A stretch of DNA of 64,000 bases from Sinomonas cellulolyticus (GTDB lineage: Bacteria; Actinomycetota; Actinomycetes; Actinomycetales; Micrococcaceae): the NCBI RefSeq assembly GCF_014656475.1, contig NZ_BNCM01000006.1, positions 186,001-250,000 on the forward strand. The letters run 5' to 3'. Shown piece by piece: positions 8,870 to 16,583 of the stretch (within the stretch, counting starts at the first letter, position 1; every line of letters begins with the position of its first letter). The position numbers and the translations under genes are program-made. The notes below the pieces were generated by a model that worked only from the letters and a program-made list of their open reading frames with translations, was not told the DNA's origin and did not search any database.

Positions 8870-10074
8870 TTCATGCTCGCTTCCAGGAGGTCGGCAAAGG
8901 TCACGTCGGGCCGGGCGACCCCGAAGGCATCAGCCCGCGCGAGCGTCCGCTGTGCCCAGGCGCGGTGGGGCTTGGCCTCATTCATGCGGGCGCCCGAGCG
9001 GGACGCCACCGCCCCGCCGCCCTCGGCGGCGACGATGTCCAGCGCGTCGAGGTACTCCTCATGCCCCACCACGTGCAGCGCGTGGACCACGGGCACGTGC
9101 GAGGGATGGATCACGGTCTTGCCCACGAGCCCGTTCGCGAGGTCCAGCTCGATCTCACGGATGAGCCCGTCGAGGTTCGCCCCGAGCAGCCGATCGCGCA
9201 GCGCCGCCGAGTTGGCGGCGTCGAACGGGGTGGAGCGCAGCTGGGGGCGGAGGATCCGCTCCGTGCCCGAGTAGTGCTCCCAGACGGGTCCGGAGATGAC
9301 CCAGCCCTCGTCCGCGCGCCCGAGGAGGCCGACGACGTCGGCGATCACCTCGGCCACGACGGCCACGTCGTAGATCGTCAGGTCCCGGGTGCGGCGCAGG
9401 CCGTAGGCGGCGGACATGTCCGTGGTCCCCAGCCGGACGGACAGGATCAGCTCCTGCCGCGCGCGCAGGAGGTCCCGGACCCCCAGGAGCGCTCCGGCGC
9501 GGGTCTCGCGGTGGGTGGTCACTGGGTGCTCGATGATCGGCATGGCCAGCAGGGCAGGCCGGGCGGGCGGTGCGCCGTCGGGTGTCCTCGCGCACGCGCC
9601 GACCTCGCGGTTGAGCAGGTCCAGAGCGTCGAGGAACCGCTCGGCGCGCCCCGAGGCATTCTCGAACTTGGGCAGGACGAACCCCGTGAGCAGGCCGGCA
9701 GCGGCCCCGAGCCGGCGGCCCACGTCGAGGAGCTGCTCGGGCGTGCGCGGGCGGATGAACAGGAGCGGGAGCGCCTCCAGGGCTGACGCGTCCCGCCGCG
9801 CGAGGTCCTTCACGGCGGCCACCACGTTGTCCTCGGCGAGGCCCACGTCGGCGTCCGCCACGGCGTCCTCGAGGCACAGCACCATGCTCGCGCAGCCCGA
9901 ACGGCCCCGCTTGAGGACGGTCTCCGCGAGGTCCGGACGGATCCCGGGCGTGTACAGCGTGGCGCCGAGGCCCACGGCGAGGGCCTGCGGGGACGACGAC
10001 GGGCCGAGACGCCTCGGCAGCCTCGCGAAGAGCCGCCCCCGGGCGCTGTCGGTCAGATACGAGTAGTGCAGCAC
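8866..10074 (-). CDS. HpcH/HpaI aldolase / citrate-lyase-beta-like protein of the ter cluster
   Basis: A 402-residue cytosolic member of the CitE/HpcH TIM-barrel family, which cleaves or forms C-C bonds in acyl-CoA-type or 2-keto-acid substrates with Mg2+. Seen: LGATLYTPGIRPDLAE, the acidic metal-binding stretch SMVLCLEDAVADADV, ILSVRLGTTDMSAAYGLRR, and KTVIHPSHVPVVHALH, the usual C-terminal block. The GTG at 10074 (product beginning MLHYSYLTDSARGRLF) has a GGGGGGA site just upstream and matches how ter-linked homologues begin; an upstream GTG at 10086 lacks a ribosome site. The stop overlaps the next gene's GTG. Ter clusters pair this enzyme with PRTase and HAD genes; its substrate is unknown. 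Confidence 0.85.
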   Translation of the reverse strand: MLHYSYLTDSARGRLFARLPRRLGPSSSPQALAVGLGATLYTPGIRPDLAETVLKRGRSGCASMVLCLEDAVADADVGLAEDNVVAAVKDLARRDASALEALPLLFIRPRTPEQLLDVGRRLGAAAGLLTGFVLPKFENASGRAERFLDALDLLNREVGACARTPDGAPPARPALLAMPIIEHPVTTHRETRAGALLGVRDLLRARQELILSVRLGTTDMSAAYGLRRTRDLTIYDVAVVAEVIADVVGLLGRADEGWVISGPVWEHYSGTERILRPQLRSTPFDAANSAALRDRLLGANLDGLIREIELDLANGLVGKTVIHPSHVPVVHALHVVGHEEYLDALDIVAAEGGGAVASRSGARMNEAKPHRAWAQRTLARADAFGVARPDVTFADLLEASMK

Positions 10075-10160
10075 GGGTCCCCCCACTGTCGGTGCGTGCC
10101 GGTGTCGGTGCTATTGGTGATGTCGGTGCGTAGCGGTGCTCGGGCGGCGGGTCGCCGCGG

Positions 10161-10949
10161 CTAGCGCCGCGGGCCCCCCAGCCCTACGGTCATCGTGAAC
10201 GCGAACTCCCGCCAGATCTCTCCGTCGTCCCACTCTTCCGGGACGGACTCGGCGCGCAGCTCGAGGAGCGCACCGATGCGGGTCGCCGTCAGGACCGTTC
10301 GCTGCCCCGCACCGAGGGTGCCTTGGACGGCGATGGCCGAGCCGTCGAACGTCTGCACCGTCATCGTCCCCCCGGCCCCGATGAACAGGGCGCGGCGGAG
10401 CGAGCGCACGTGGCGCAGCACAACAACGGCGTCCCGATTAACGAAGCTCACCAGGGGCCGGTTCCCCGGGGTCGGAATGGGCGTGCCGATCTGCTCGCGG
10501 TGGACGCTCTGGGCGCCCGTGGTGCGGTCGACGCCCTCCCATGCCGTGCCCCGGGCACCCGTGACGAACAGGGACCCGATGCCGGACTGCCGCGGATTCA
10601 GGCGCACGACGGCGTCGCTCGCCGAGAGCTGGTGGAGCGTCCCGAACGCCGGGGCCGGGTACAGGCGCGACTCGATCGTCTGGGCGGCGGGCGGCCGGGC
10701 GACCGGCGTGTGGGCCGCCGCGGGCGGTGCGGGGGACGGTGCGGGACGCGCGAGGTCCAGCCCGGCGCTCACGGGCGTTGCCGTGGGCGCGAGGTCCAGC
10801 CCGGCGCCCCCCGGCTTGGGCATGCTCGGGGGTGGCGAGACCTGTGGTGCAGAGAGTCCCAGGGCGTCAGAGCTGCCTGCACCCACAGGGTCGGGCTGCC
10901 TGACCCGGCGGGTCATGAACGGCACCTGCGAGCCGGTCAGGCCCCTCAT
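10161..10949 (-). CDS. Unknown ter-cluster protein with Pro-rich linker and beta-rich C-terminal domain
   Basis: A 262-residue protein. The first 90 residues are low complexity (PSPAPPAAAHTPVARPP) and contain two GLDLA-type peptides resembling the linker that joins TerD-like domains. The remainder (about 90-262) is predicted to be mostly beta strands (FGTLHQLSASDAVVRLNP, FVNRDAVVVLRHVRSL, WREFAFTMTVGLGG) and could be a TerD-associated accessory domain, though no Ca-binding motif is present. Its ATG overlaps the stop of the preceding TerD gene as TGATG, and it ends about 90 bp before the lyase. Its role in the ter system is inferred from position only. Confidence 0.65.
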   Translation of the reverse strand: MRGLTGSQVPFMTRRVRQPDPVGAGSSDALGLSAPQVSPPPSMPKPGGAGLDLAPTATPVSAGLDLARPAPSPAPPAAAHTPVARPPAAQTIESRLYPAPAFGTLHQLSASDAVVRLNPRQSGIGSLFVTGARGTAWEGVDRTTGAQSVHREQIGTPIPTPGNRPLVSFVNRDAVVVLRHVRSLRRALFIGAGGTMTVQTFDGSAIAVQGTLGAGQRTVLTATRIGALLELRAESVPEEWDDGEIWREFAFTMTVGLGGPRR

Positions 10950-11536
10950 CACAGGTCGAGCCCGAAGTCGCGGGCCACCCCGGCCAGTCCGTTCTCGTAC
11001 CCCTGCCCGAGGGCGCGGAACTTCCAGTGCTCCCCGTGCCGGTAGAGCTCGCCGAACATCATGGCCTTGATCTTCTCGCCGTGGATCTCCGGCAGGTCGA
11101 AGCGCAGGAGCTCGGAGCCGTCCGGCCGGGCGATCCTGATGTAGGCGCTGCGCACGGCCCCGAACGTCCCCGGGCCCCGGACCTCCGGGTCCACGTAGGC
11201 CAGGAACGCGATCTTGGCGACCTCGGCCGGCACGAGTCCGAACTCGACGTCGACCTGCTCCGCGTCGTGGGCCGCGCCTTGCCCTGTGCCCCGACCCCCG
11301 TCCTGGCTGCCGGCGAAGCTCACGCCGCCGCCCGCCGTCGTGAGCTGGTTGAAGAACACGAGGTGCTCCGGCGAGAGGGCACGCCCGTCCTCGCCGCAGA
11401 CGATCGCGAGCGAGGTCAGCTCGGACTGTGGCCCATTGCTCGGCACGATCTGCCAGCCCATGGCAACCATCACCCCGGCCAGTCCCGGGTTCTCCGCCGT
11501 GAGGGGGGCGTTGCTGCCCGCGACCATCGTGGCCAT
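10949..11536 (-). CDS. Divergent TerD-family protein
   Basis: A 195-residue protein recognisable as a TerD-domain protein from AVRSAYIRIARPDGSELLRFDLPE, MMFGELYRHGEHWKFRALGQGYENGLAGVARDFGLDL and FFNQLT. It differs from the three other TerD proteins here: the usual N-terminal LSKGxNLSLTK strand and the Ca2+-binding loop GDNxTGxGxGDDE are replaced by GSQDGGRGTGQGAAHDAEQ, which keeps few acidic ligands. It probably has a structural or regulatory role rather than full calcium binding. It is coupled upstream and downstream by TGATG overlaps, placing it firmly in the metabolite-enzyme operon. Confidence 0.85.
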   Translation of the reverse strand: MATMVAGSNAPLTAENPGLAGVMVAMGWQIVPSNGPQSELTSLAIVCGEDGRALSPEHLVFFNQLTTAGGGVSFAGSQDGGRGTGQGAAHDAEQVDVEFGLVPAEVAKIAFLAYVDPEVRGPGTFGAVRSAYIRIARPDGSELLRFDLPEIHGEKIKAMMFGELYRHGEHWKFRALGQGYENGLAGVARDFGLDL

Positions 11537-12066
11537 CAGTGGGTTTCTCCTTCTCGGGGGCCGGGGTTGAGGCGGATGCCGTCGACGTCGAACTTGTCGG
11601 CCAGGAAGCGTCCGTGGATGCTCAGCTCAGCAATCGCGCCCGTGCGGACCTGGTGGTCAAGGTCCAACGCGGTCGAGTGCAGGATGTCGAGCTGTTCGAG
11701 CAGCTTCTCCGACTCGGGGCTCGTCTCCGTGTGCGTCTCGGGCGGGAGCGCCCGGTAGACGCGGAGCGAGGTCGGAAGGTAGTCCGTGATGATGGCGTTG
11801 AGCAGCACTCGCTGCTCGGTCGAGGCGCCGTGCTCGGCCACGTAGTCGATGAGGTTCGCGAGCAGGTCGTCCGTCTGGCGCATGCGCGAGGACGCGAGCA
11901 CGGGCACGACGGCGCCCGCCTTCCGGATCGCGGTGCGCAGCTCACCGAGCGCCGCCCGGGTCTGCTCGAGCTCCTGCGCCTGGGTGAGGGGCAGCTGATC
12001 GTCGAGGATGGGTTCGGGATCGCGTCCGGCGCCCCCGAACAGCGACCCGAAGAACTTCGAGGCCAT
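11536..12066 (-). CDS. XpaC-like small helical protein, first gene of the ter metabolite operon
   Basis: A 176-residue, largely helical cytosolic protein beginning MASKFFGSLFGGAGRD. The C-terminal half (LLNAIITDYLPTSLRVYRALPPE, EQLDILHSTALDLDHQV) has the YLP...L...Y helix pair seen in XpaC / 5-bromo-4-chloroindolyl-phosphate-hydrolysis proteins, which commonly accompany TelA. The match is by eye and tentative. The ATG at 12066 is chosen because codons upstream in this frame are Arg-rich and non-conserved. The stop overlaps the TerD start as TGATG. A 91-bp gap to the divergent gene at 12158 must hold the promoter of this operon. Confidence 0.65.
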   Translation of the reverse strand: MASKFFGSLFGGAGRDPEPILDDQLPLTQAQELEQTRAALGELRTAIRKAGAVVPVLASSRMRQTDDLLANLIDYVAEHGASTEQRVLLNAIITDYLPTSLRVYRALPPETHTETSPESEKLLEQLDILHSTALDLDHQVRTGAIAELSIHGRFLADKFDVDGIRLNPGPREGETH

Positions 12067-12157
12067 GCCCTCCAGCCTAATCGCTGGTGCCGCTCGGAGG
12101 GGTCCCTTATGCCAGCGGCTGAGGGCCTCGCGGGAGCCGGGAGCGTAGGCTCGTGCT

Positions 12158-13420
12158 ATGCCTAAGAGCCGCACGCGCAAGCCGAAGAACACCCGACCGC
12201 GCACCGCGACCTCCCCGGGGGAGTACGAGCGGCGGCGCCGCACCGTGGACCTCATGATCGACGGGCTCACGCCCGACTACATCGCGTGGGCCTCGCGGGG
12301 GGAGGACGACCTCTCGGCGTTCGCCACCGGACAGCTGCTCGTGGTGAAGATGTTCGTCACGATCGTCTCGAGCCTGGGCCGGGGAGCCCCGTCCCTGAGA
12401 CTCGATCCCGACCACGTTGCCGGGTTCCTGCCGCCGTTCCTCGAGGACGTCGCCGCGGCCGCGGCCAACGATGACGACGCGGTGGACGACCAGCGCTACG
12501 TGGTCGGCACGCTCGTGGACTGGCTCAGCTTCCTCGAGGAGACAGGCCGCTGGGAGGGCACCCAGGAGGAACTCGAGGCCGTTGCGGAGGTGCTCGACTC
12601 CGAAGCCGAGTCCCTCGGCGGGATCGTCGACTCGAGCCCGCTCGATGGAGCCCCCGAGCCCACCGAGGAGGAGGCCGCGGAGTTCGCCGCGCACGCGCCG
12701 TTCGTGCGGCACGCGCTCGCACTCCTCGAGTGGCTGGGCGAGGGCCGCGAGGTGATGCCCGACGGCGGTCTGGACGCCGACGCGCTCGCCTCCGCTGGCG
12801 CTGTGGTCGGCTCCCAGGAGCGGGCGCGCCGCCTCTGGGAGGCCATGGTCAACGCCGAGGTCGTCGAGCTCGACGGCTCCGTGGCGCGTGCCGGCGAGGG
12901 CAGGGTCGACCTCGGGGGGACGGACGGGCTCGGTCGCCTCGAGGCCCAGTTCCTCGGCACCGAGATTGTTGCCGCCGCGTGCACGGACGGCACCCCCGGC
13001 ACCCTCGAGGGTGAGACGGCGGCGGTGCTCACCGCGGTACTCAACGCGGCCGTCCGCCAGGAGCCCTTCACGCTCGAGGATGTTGCCTCCCTCGGCGACA
13101 CGGGCGGGGCCGGGGCGGACGACGAGGCGGTCGCGGATGGGGCGGACACCGCCGCCGCGGCCGATGCTGGCGGCTCTGGCCTGGAGGAGGAGCTCAAGGG
13201 CCTCGCCGAGCAGCTCCTGGCCGAGATCCGAGAGCTCGAGGCGCTCGGGCTCGTCGACACCTCCGACGGCATGGTCGCCGTGCCCGTCGCGGCCCTCGAC
13301 ACGGTGTTCGAGGGCATCCGCGACTACGACGACGAGGACGTCGAGGGCGGGGAGGCGGACGCCGATGCCAGCAGGGAGGATCGTGAGGAGGCCTCGGTCC
13401 TCGAGGAGCCCGAGGCCTGA
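12158..13420 (+). CDS. Acidic hypothetical protein lying across the ter cluster on the opposite strand
   Basis: A 420-residue protein with a basic start (MPKSRTRKPKNTRPRT) and otherwise strongly acidic composition, including DDEAVADGADTAAAADAGGSGLEEEL and an Asp/Glu-rich C-terminus. The sequence suggests a mainly helical fold (WLSFLEETGRWEGTQEELEAV, ALALLEWLGEG, AEQLLAEIRELEALGLVD) with no catalytic motif I can name. It is divergent from the 12066 operon and convergent with telA, leaving 15 bp between stops, so it splits the ter cluster into two minus-strand transcripts. Possibly a ter-linked stress factor; position alone suggests this. Confidence 0.65.
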   Translation: MPKSRTRKPKNTRPRTATSPGEYERRRRTVDLMIDGLTPDYIAWASRGEDDLSAFATGQLLVVKMFVTIVSSLGRGAPSLRLDPDHVAGFLPPFLEDVAAAAANDDDAVDDQRYVVGTLVDWLSFLEETGRWEGTQEELEAVAEVLDSEAESLGGIVDSSPLDGAPEPTEEEAAEFAAHAPFVRHALALLEWLGEGREVMPDGGLDADALASAGAVVGSQERARRLWEAMVNAEVVELDGSVARAGEGRVDLGGTDGLGRLEAQFLGTEIVAAACTDGTPGTLEGETAAVLTAVLNAAVRQEPFTLEDVASLGDTGGAGADDEAVADGADTAAAADAGGSGLEEELKGLAEQLLAEIRELEALGLVDTSDGMVAVPVAALDTVFEGIRDYDDEDVEGGEADADASREDREEASVLEEPEA

Positions 13421-13435
13421 GCCTCCCGCCCCGCG

Positions 13436-14632
13436 CTAGTTCCCTTCCTGACGGCGCACGCGCTCGATGTACGGGCGCGACTTCTCGAGCCCAGTCTCGA
13501 GCGCCTGCACGGTGCTCTCCATGTTCTTGGCCGCCTGGGAGCGGAAGGTGTCGATCGCGTCCATGGTCTGGTAGATGTTCGCGAACGCCTTCTCGAGCGT
13601 CTGCACGGAGACCCCGGAGCTGGAGGCCTGCTGGTGGATGCGGCCGGTCTGGTCCTTCAGCATCTCCGAAGTGCGCAGGATCATGTTGTTCGTCGTGGTG
13701 TTGATCGCGTCGATCTGGTCCAGCACGAGCTTCTGGTTGGCGAGCGCCTGCGCCACGATGACGGCCGTGCGGAGGGCGCTGATCGTCGTCGTGCGCGCGC
13801 GGTCCACACCCTTGATGAGCTCGGTGTTGTTCTTGCGGATCAGGTCGATCGCGAGGTAGCCCTGCACGGAGACGGCGAGCTGGGTGAGGATGTCCTGGCG
13901 GCGCTGGCGCACGGGGAACAGCACGTCGGATTCGAGCTGCTGCGCGTGCTCCGTCTGGCCCGAGCGGCGCACCTCGTCGATCTTCTCGACCGTCGCCTTG
14001 TCGAGCTCCTGGGCGAAGACCGCGTACTCGGAGAGCTGCTTCATCGTCTCCCAGAGGTTCGTCTTCTCCTCGGCGAGGGATGCGTTGTCCTTCATGAGCG
14101 CATCCTGACCGGCCATGAGGGACTTGATGATCTTGTCCAGCTGGGTCTGGGCCGACTCGTAGCGCTGGAAGTAGCGCGCGAGCTTGTTGCCCCCCGGCAC
14201 GAAGCCGAGGATCTTCTTCCCGACCGTGAGCTCCTGGTTCGGTGTGAGGTCCTCGACCGTGGTGCGGAGCTCGCCAAGCGTGGACGCCACGTACATCTGG
14301 GCGCTGTTGCCGGACTTCTTGGCGCTCGCCATGGAGGTGCTCGAGCGGTCGAGCATGCGGCTCGACGCGTCCGAGGAGGCCACCATCTCGCGTCCGGCGA
14401 ACCGGTTCAGGCCCTCCACCTTCTGCTGGAACTCGGGGCTCCGCGAGTCCATCGCGGCGATCTCGGACACGAAGGCGCGCGCCTGGCCGGCGATCTCGCG
14501 CTGGCGATCGTCGCCGACGGGCACCATTCCCGGGGCCTGTTCCTCCTTGATGACGGGCGCCGGGTCAGGCGCCTGGAGGGTGAGCGCGTTCTCGGTCTCG
14601 GTGGGATCGGGAGGGGTCAGGGAGATGGACAT
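13436..14632 (-). CDS. telA: Toxic anion resistance protein TelA
   Basis: A 398-residue TelA-family protein, almost wholly helical with long coiled-coil stretches, as in the family linked to tellurite and other toxic-anion tolerance. Conserved blocks seen: KKILGFVPGGNKLARYFQRY, SLAEEKTNLWETMKQLSEY, LESDVLFPVRQRRQDILTQLAVSVQGYLAIDLIRKNNTELIKGVDRARTTTISALRTAVIVAQALANQKLVLDQI (given here only as key blocks), ending ERVRRQEGN. Located in the cytosol, possibly membrane-associated. It is the last gene of the TerC-TerD-TelA transcript, 69 bp after a terD gene, with a GGAG ribosome site. Confidence 0.95.
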   Translation of the reverse strand: MSISLTPPDPTETENALTLQAPDPAPVIKEEQAPGMVPVGDDRQREIAGQARAFVSEIAAMDSRSPEFQQKVEGLNRFAGREMVASSDASSRMLDRSSTSMASAKKSGNSAQMYVASTLGELRTTVEDLTPNQELTVGKKILGFVPGGNKLARYFQRYESAQTQLDKIIKSLMAGQDALMKDNASLAEEKTNLWETMKQLSEYAVFAQELDKATVEKIDEVRRSGQTEHAQQLESDVLFPVRQRRQDILTQLAVSVQGYLAIDLIRKNNTELIKGVDRARTTTISALRTAVIVAQALANQKLVLDQIDAINTTTNNMILRTSEMLKDQTGRIHQQASSSGVSVQTLEKAFANIYQTMDAIDTFRSQAAKNMESTVQALETGLEKSRPYIERVRRQEGN

Positions 14633-14701
14633 CGCGAAAGCTCCTACGGGCGGGTGGGTGGGCCGGATGGAAGGTGGGCCGGAGAGGGGTGCGCGGGCTG
14701 C

Positions 14702-15283
14702 TCAGCCGAGGTTCACGCCGAAGTCGGTGGCCACGCCGGCCAGCCCGCTCGCGTAGCCCTGGCCGACGGCCTTGAACTTCCATTCGCCCGCGTTCCGGTA
14801 CAGCTCGGCGAAGATCATGCACGTCTCGGCGGCGGCGTCCTCGGACAGGTCATAGCGGACCACCTCGGCGTTCGTGCCCTCGTTCACGATCCGGCAGTAC
14901 GCGGAGCGGACCATGCCGAAGTTCTGGCGGCGCGTCTCGGCCTGGTCGATGCTCACCACCACGACGATCCGCTCGACGTCGGCGGGGACCTTCGCGAGGT
15001 CGACGGCGATCTGCTCGTCGTCGCCCTCGCCCTCACCGGTGCGGTTGTCACCCTGGTGCACCACCGAGCCGTCGGGCGTCTGCTTCTGGTTGTAGAAGAT
15101 GAAGTCGGCGTCCGAGCGCACCTTCCCGTTGGCGGCCACGAGCAGGGCCGAGGCGTCGAGGTCGAAGGCGTCGCCGGTCGTCGTACGCGGGTCCCAGCCC
15201 AGGCCCACGATCGCCTTGGTCAGCCCCGGGTCGGTCTTGGTGAGGGAGAGGTTGCCGCCCTTGGAGAGGGTCAGTCCTGCCAT
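14702..15283 (-). CDS. terD: TerD-family calcium-binding stress protein
   Basis: A 193-residue cytosolic protein with the complete TerD fold: [13 protein letters not shown] at the N-terminus, [10 protein letters not shown], the calcium-binding loop [13 protein letters not shown] (78-90), [17 protein letters not shown], and [23 protein letters not shown] at the end. TerD proteins bind Ca2+ and act in tellurite, oxidative and envelope stress with TerC at the membrane. It is preceded by an AAGGAG site. The next gene upstream is a close paralogue, so the pair looks like a tandem duplication. Confidence 0.95.
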   Translation of the reverse strand: MAGLTLSKGGNLSLTKTDPGLTKAIVGLGWDPRTTTGDAFDLDASALLVAANGKVRSDADFIFYNQKQTPDGSVVHQGDNRTGEGEGDDEQIAVDLAKVPADVERIVVVVSIDQAETRRQNFGMVRSAYCRIVNEGTNAEVVRYDLSEDAAAETCMIFAELYRNAGEWKFKAVGQGYASGLAGVATDFGVNLG

Positions 15284-15316
15284 GTCAGTGCTCCTTCTGG
15301 TGTGCGGTCGGGGGCG

Positions 15317-15898
15317 TCAGTCGAGGACGATGCCGAAGTCGGTTGCCACGCCGTGCAGGCCGGACGCGTAGCCCTGCCCGACGGCGCGGAACTTCCACTC
15401 GTTCCCGTGGCGGTAGATCTCGGCGAAGATCATGCACGTCTCGCTCGCGGCGTCCTCCGTGAGGTCGTAGCGGACGACCTCCTGGCCTGTCGTGTCGTTG
15501 ACGACCCGGCAGAATGCCCCGCGGACCATGCCGAAGTTCTGCCGGCGCGCCTCGGCCTGGTCGATCGAGACGACGATGACCACCTTCGCGACGTCCGGGG
15601 CCACCTTCGTGAGGTCGATGAGGATCTGCTCGTCGTCGCCTTCGCCCTCGCCGGTGCGATTGTCGCCCTGGTGGATGACAGAGCCGTCCTTGGCCTCGAG
15701 CTGGTTGTAGAAGATGAAGTCGTCGTTGCTGCGGACCTTGCCGCGAGCCGAGATGAGCAGGGCGCTCGCATCGAGGTCGAACATCTCCCCCGCGGTGGTG
15801 CGCGGGTCCCAACCGAGGCCGATCATGGCCCGGGTCAGGCCAGGGTCCGCCTTGGTGAGGGAGAGGTTGCTGCCCTTGCTGAGGGTGAGGCTTGCCAC
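15317..15898 (-). CDS. terD: TerD-family calcium-binding stress protein (tandem paralogue)
   Basis: 193 residues, the same length as the downstream TerD protein and alike over the whole length ([70 protein letters not shown]). All calcium-ligand positions are kept. It starts at GTG 15898 behind AAAGGAG. The 33-bp gap to the next gene shows co-transcription. The symbol follows the family; TerD and TerE cannot be told apart from sequence here. Confidence 0.94.
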   Translation of the reverse strand: MASLTLSKGSNLSLTKADPGLTRAMIGLGWDPRTTAGEMFDLDASALLISARGKVRSNDDFIFYNQLEAKDGSVIHQGDNRTGEGEGDDEQILIDLTKVAPDVAKVVIVVSIDQAEARRQNFGMVRGAFCRVVNDTTGQEVVRYDLTEDAASETCMIFAEIYRHGNEWKFRAVGQGYASGLHGVATDFGIVLD

Positions 15899-15922
15899 GA
15901 TGCTCCTTTGTCTTCTCGTGTA

Positions 15923-16522
15923 CTACAGGACGGCGGCCGAGGCCCCGACGAGGTCGCCGACCGTCCGGCCGTTCGCCGGCTGTCCGATGGCCGTGAACTT
16001 CCAGCCTGCACCCTCGCGGGACAGCTTGGCCATGATCATCCCCGTGTAAGGGCCCTGCTCGGTGAGGGTGTACCGCGCGACCTCAGGACTGCCGGCCACC
16101 GAATCGTCCACCACGCGGCAGAACGCGTTCTGGACCTGGTTGAAGGTCTGCTGCGAGTAGCTCGTGATGACGAAGACGATGTGCTGGACTGCACCGTTGA
16201 CGCCGGGCAGGTTGACCATGATCGTCTCGTCGTCGCCCTCGCCGGCCCCCGTGAGGTTGTCGCCGGTGTGGCGCACCGAGCCGTCCTTGCTCGCGAGCTG
16301 GTTGAAGAACACGGTGTCGAGCGGCTGGCCGCCCGCGTTGTAGAGGATGGCCGAGGCGTCGAGGTCGATCTCGGCGGCGCCGCCGCCGAACAGGCTCCCG
16401 AGGAAGCCCTTGCGCGGCTGCTCGACGGCGTCCCAGCCCAGGCCGAGGCGGACCTGGGTCATGCCCGAGCCATCCTGCTTGGTCAGCGAGAGGCCCTGGC
16501 CCTTCTGCAAGCTCAGTCCCAC
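15923..16522 (-). CDS. TerD-family protein, TerZ-like
   Basis: A 199-residue TerD-domain protein with intact Ca loop GDNLTGAGEGDDE (87-99) and the N-terminal LSLQKGQGLSLTKQDG strand. It differs from its two neighbours by an insertion after GLGWDA (QPRKGFLGSLFGGGAAE) and by having Tyr/Gln-rich SYSQQTFNQVQNAFCRV instead of the QAExRRQNF block, features of TerZ-type proteins. The inserted FLGSLFGG peptide resembles the start of the small protein at 11536-12066. GTG start with TAGGAG site. Probably a calcium-responsive partner of the TerC-like membrane protein encoded next door. Confidence 0.9.
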   Translation of the reverse strand: MGLSLQKGQGLSLTKQDGSGMTQVRLGLGWDAVEQPRKGFLGSLFGGGAAEIDLDASAILYNAGGQPLDTVFFNQLASKDGSVRHTGDNLTGAGEGDDETIMVNLPGVNGAVQHIVFVITSYSQQTFNQVQNAFCRVVDDSVAGSPEVARYTLTEQGPYTGMIMAKLSREGAGWKFTAIGQPANGRTVGDLVGASAAVL

Positions 16523-16583
16523 TGTGTGCTCCTAACGTTGTCTCTCTACAGGTGTGCGGTGCGGTTGGTGCGGTTCGGTCTGG

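Noticed and set aside
10075..10086. Upstream GTG start of the CitE-like lyase
   Set aside because: No ribosome site precedes 10086, while 10074 has GGGGGGA upstream and gives an N-terminus like family members.
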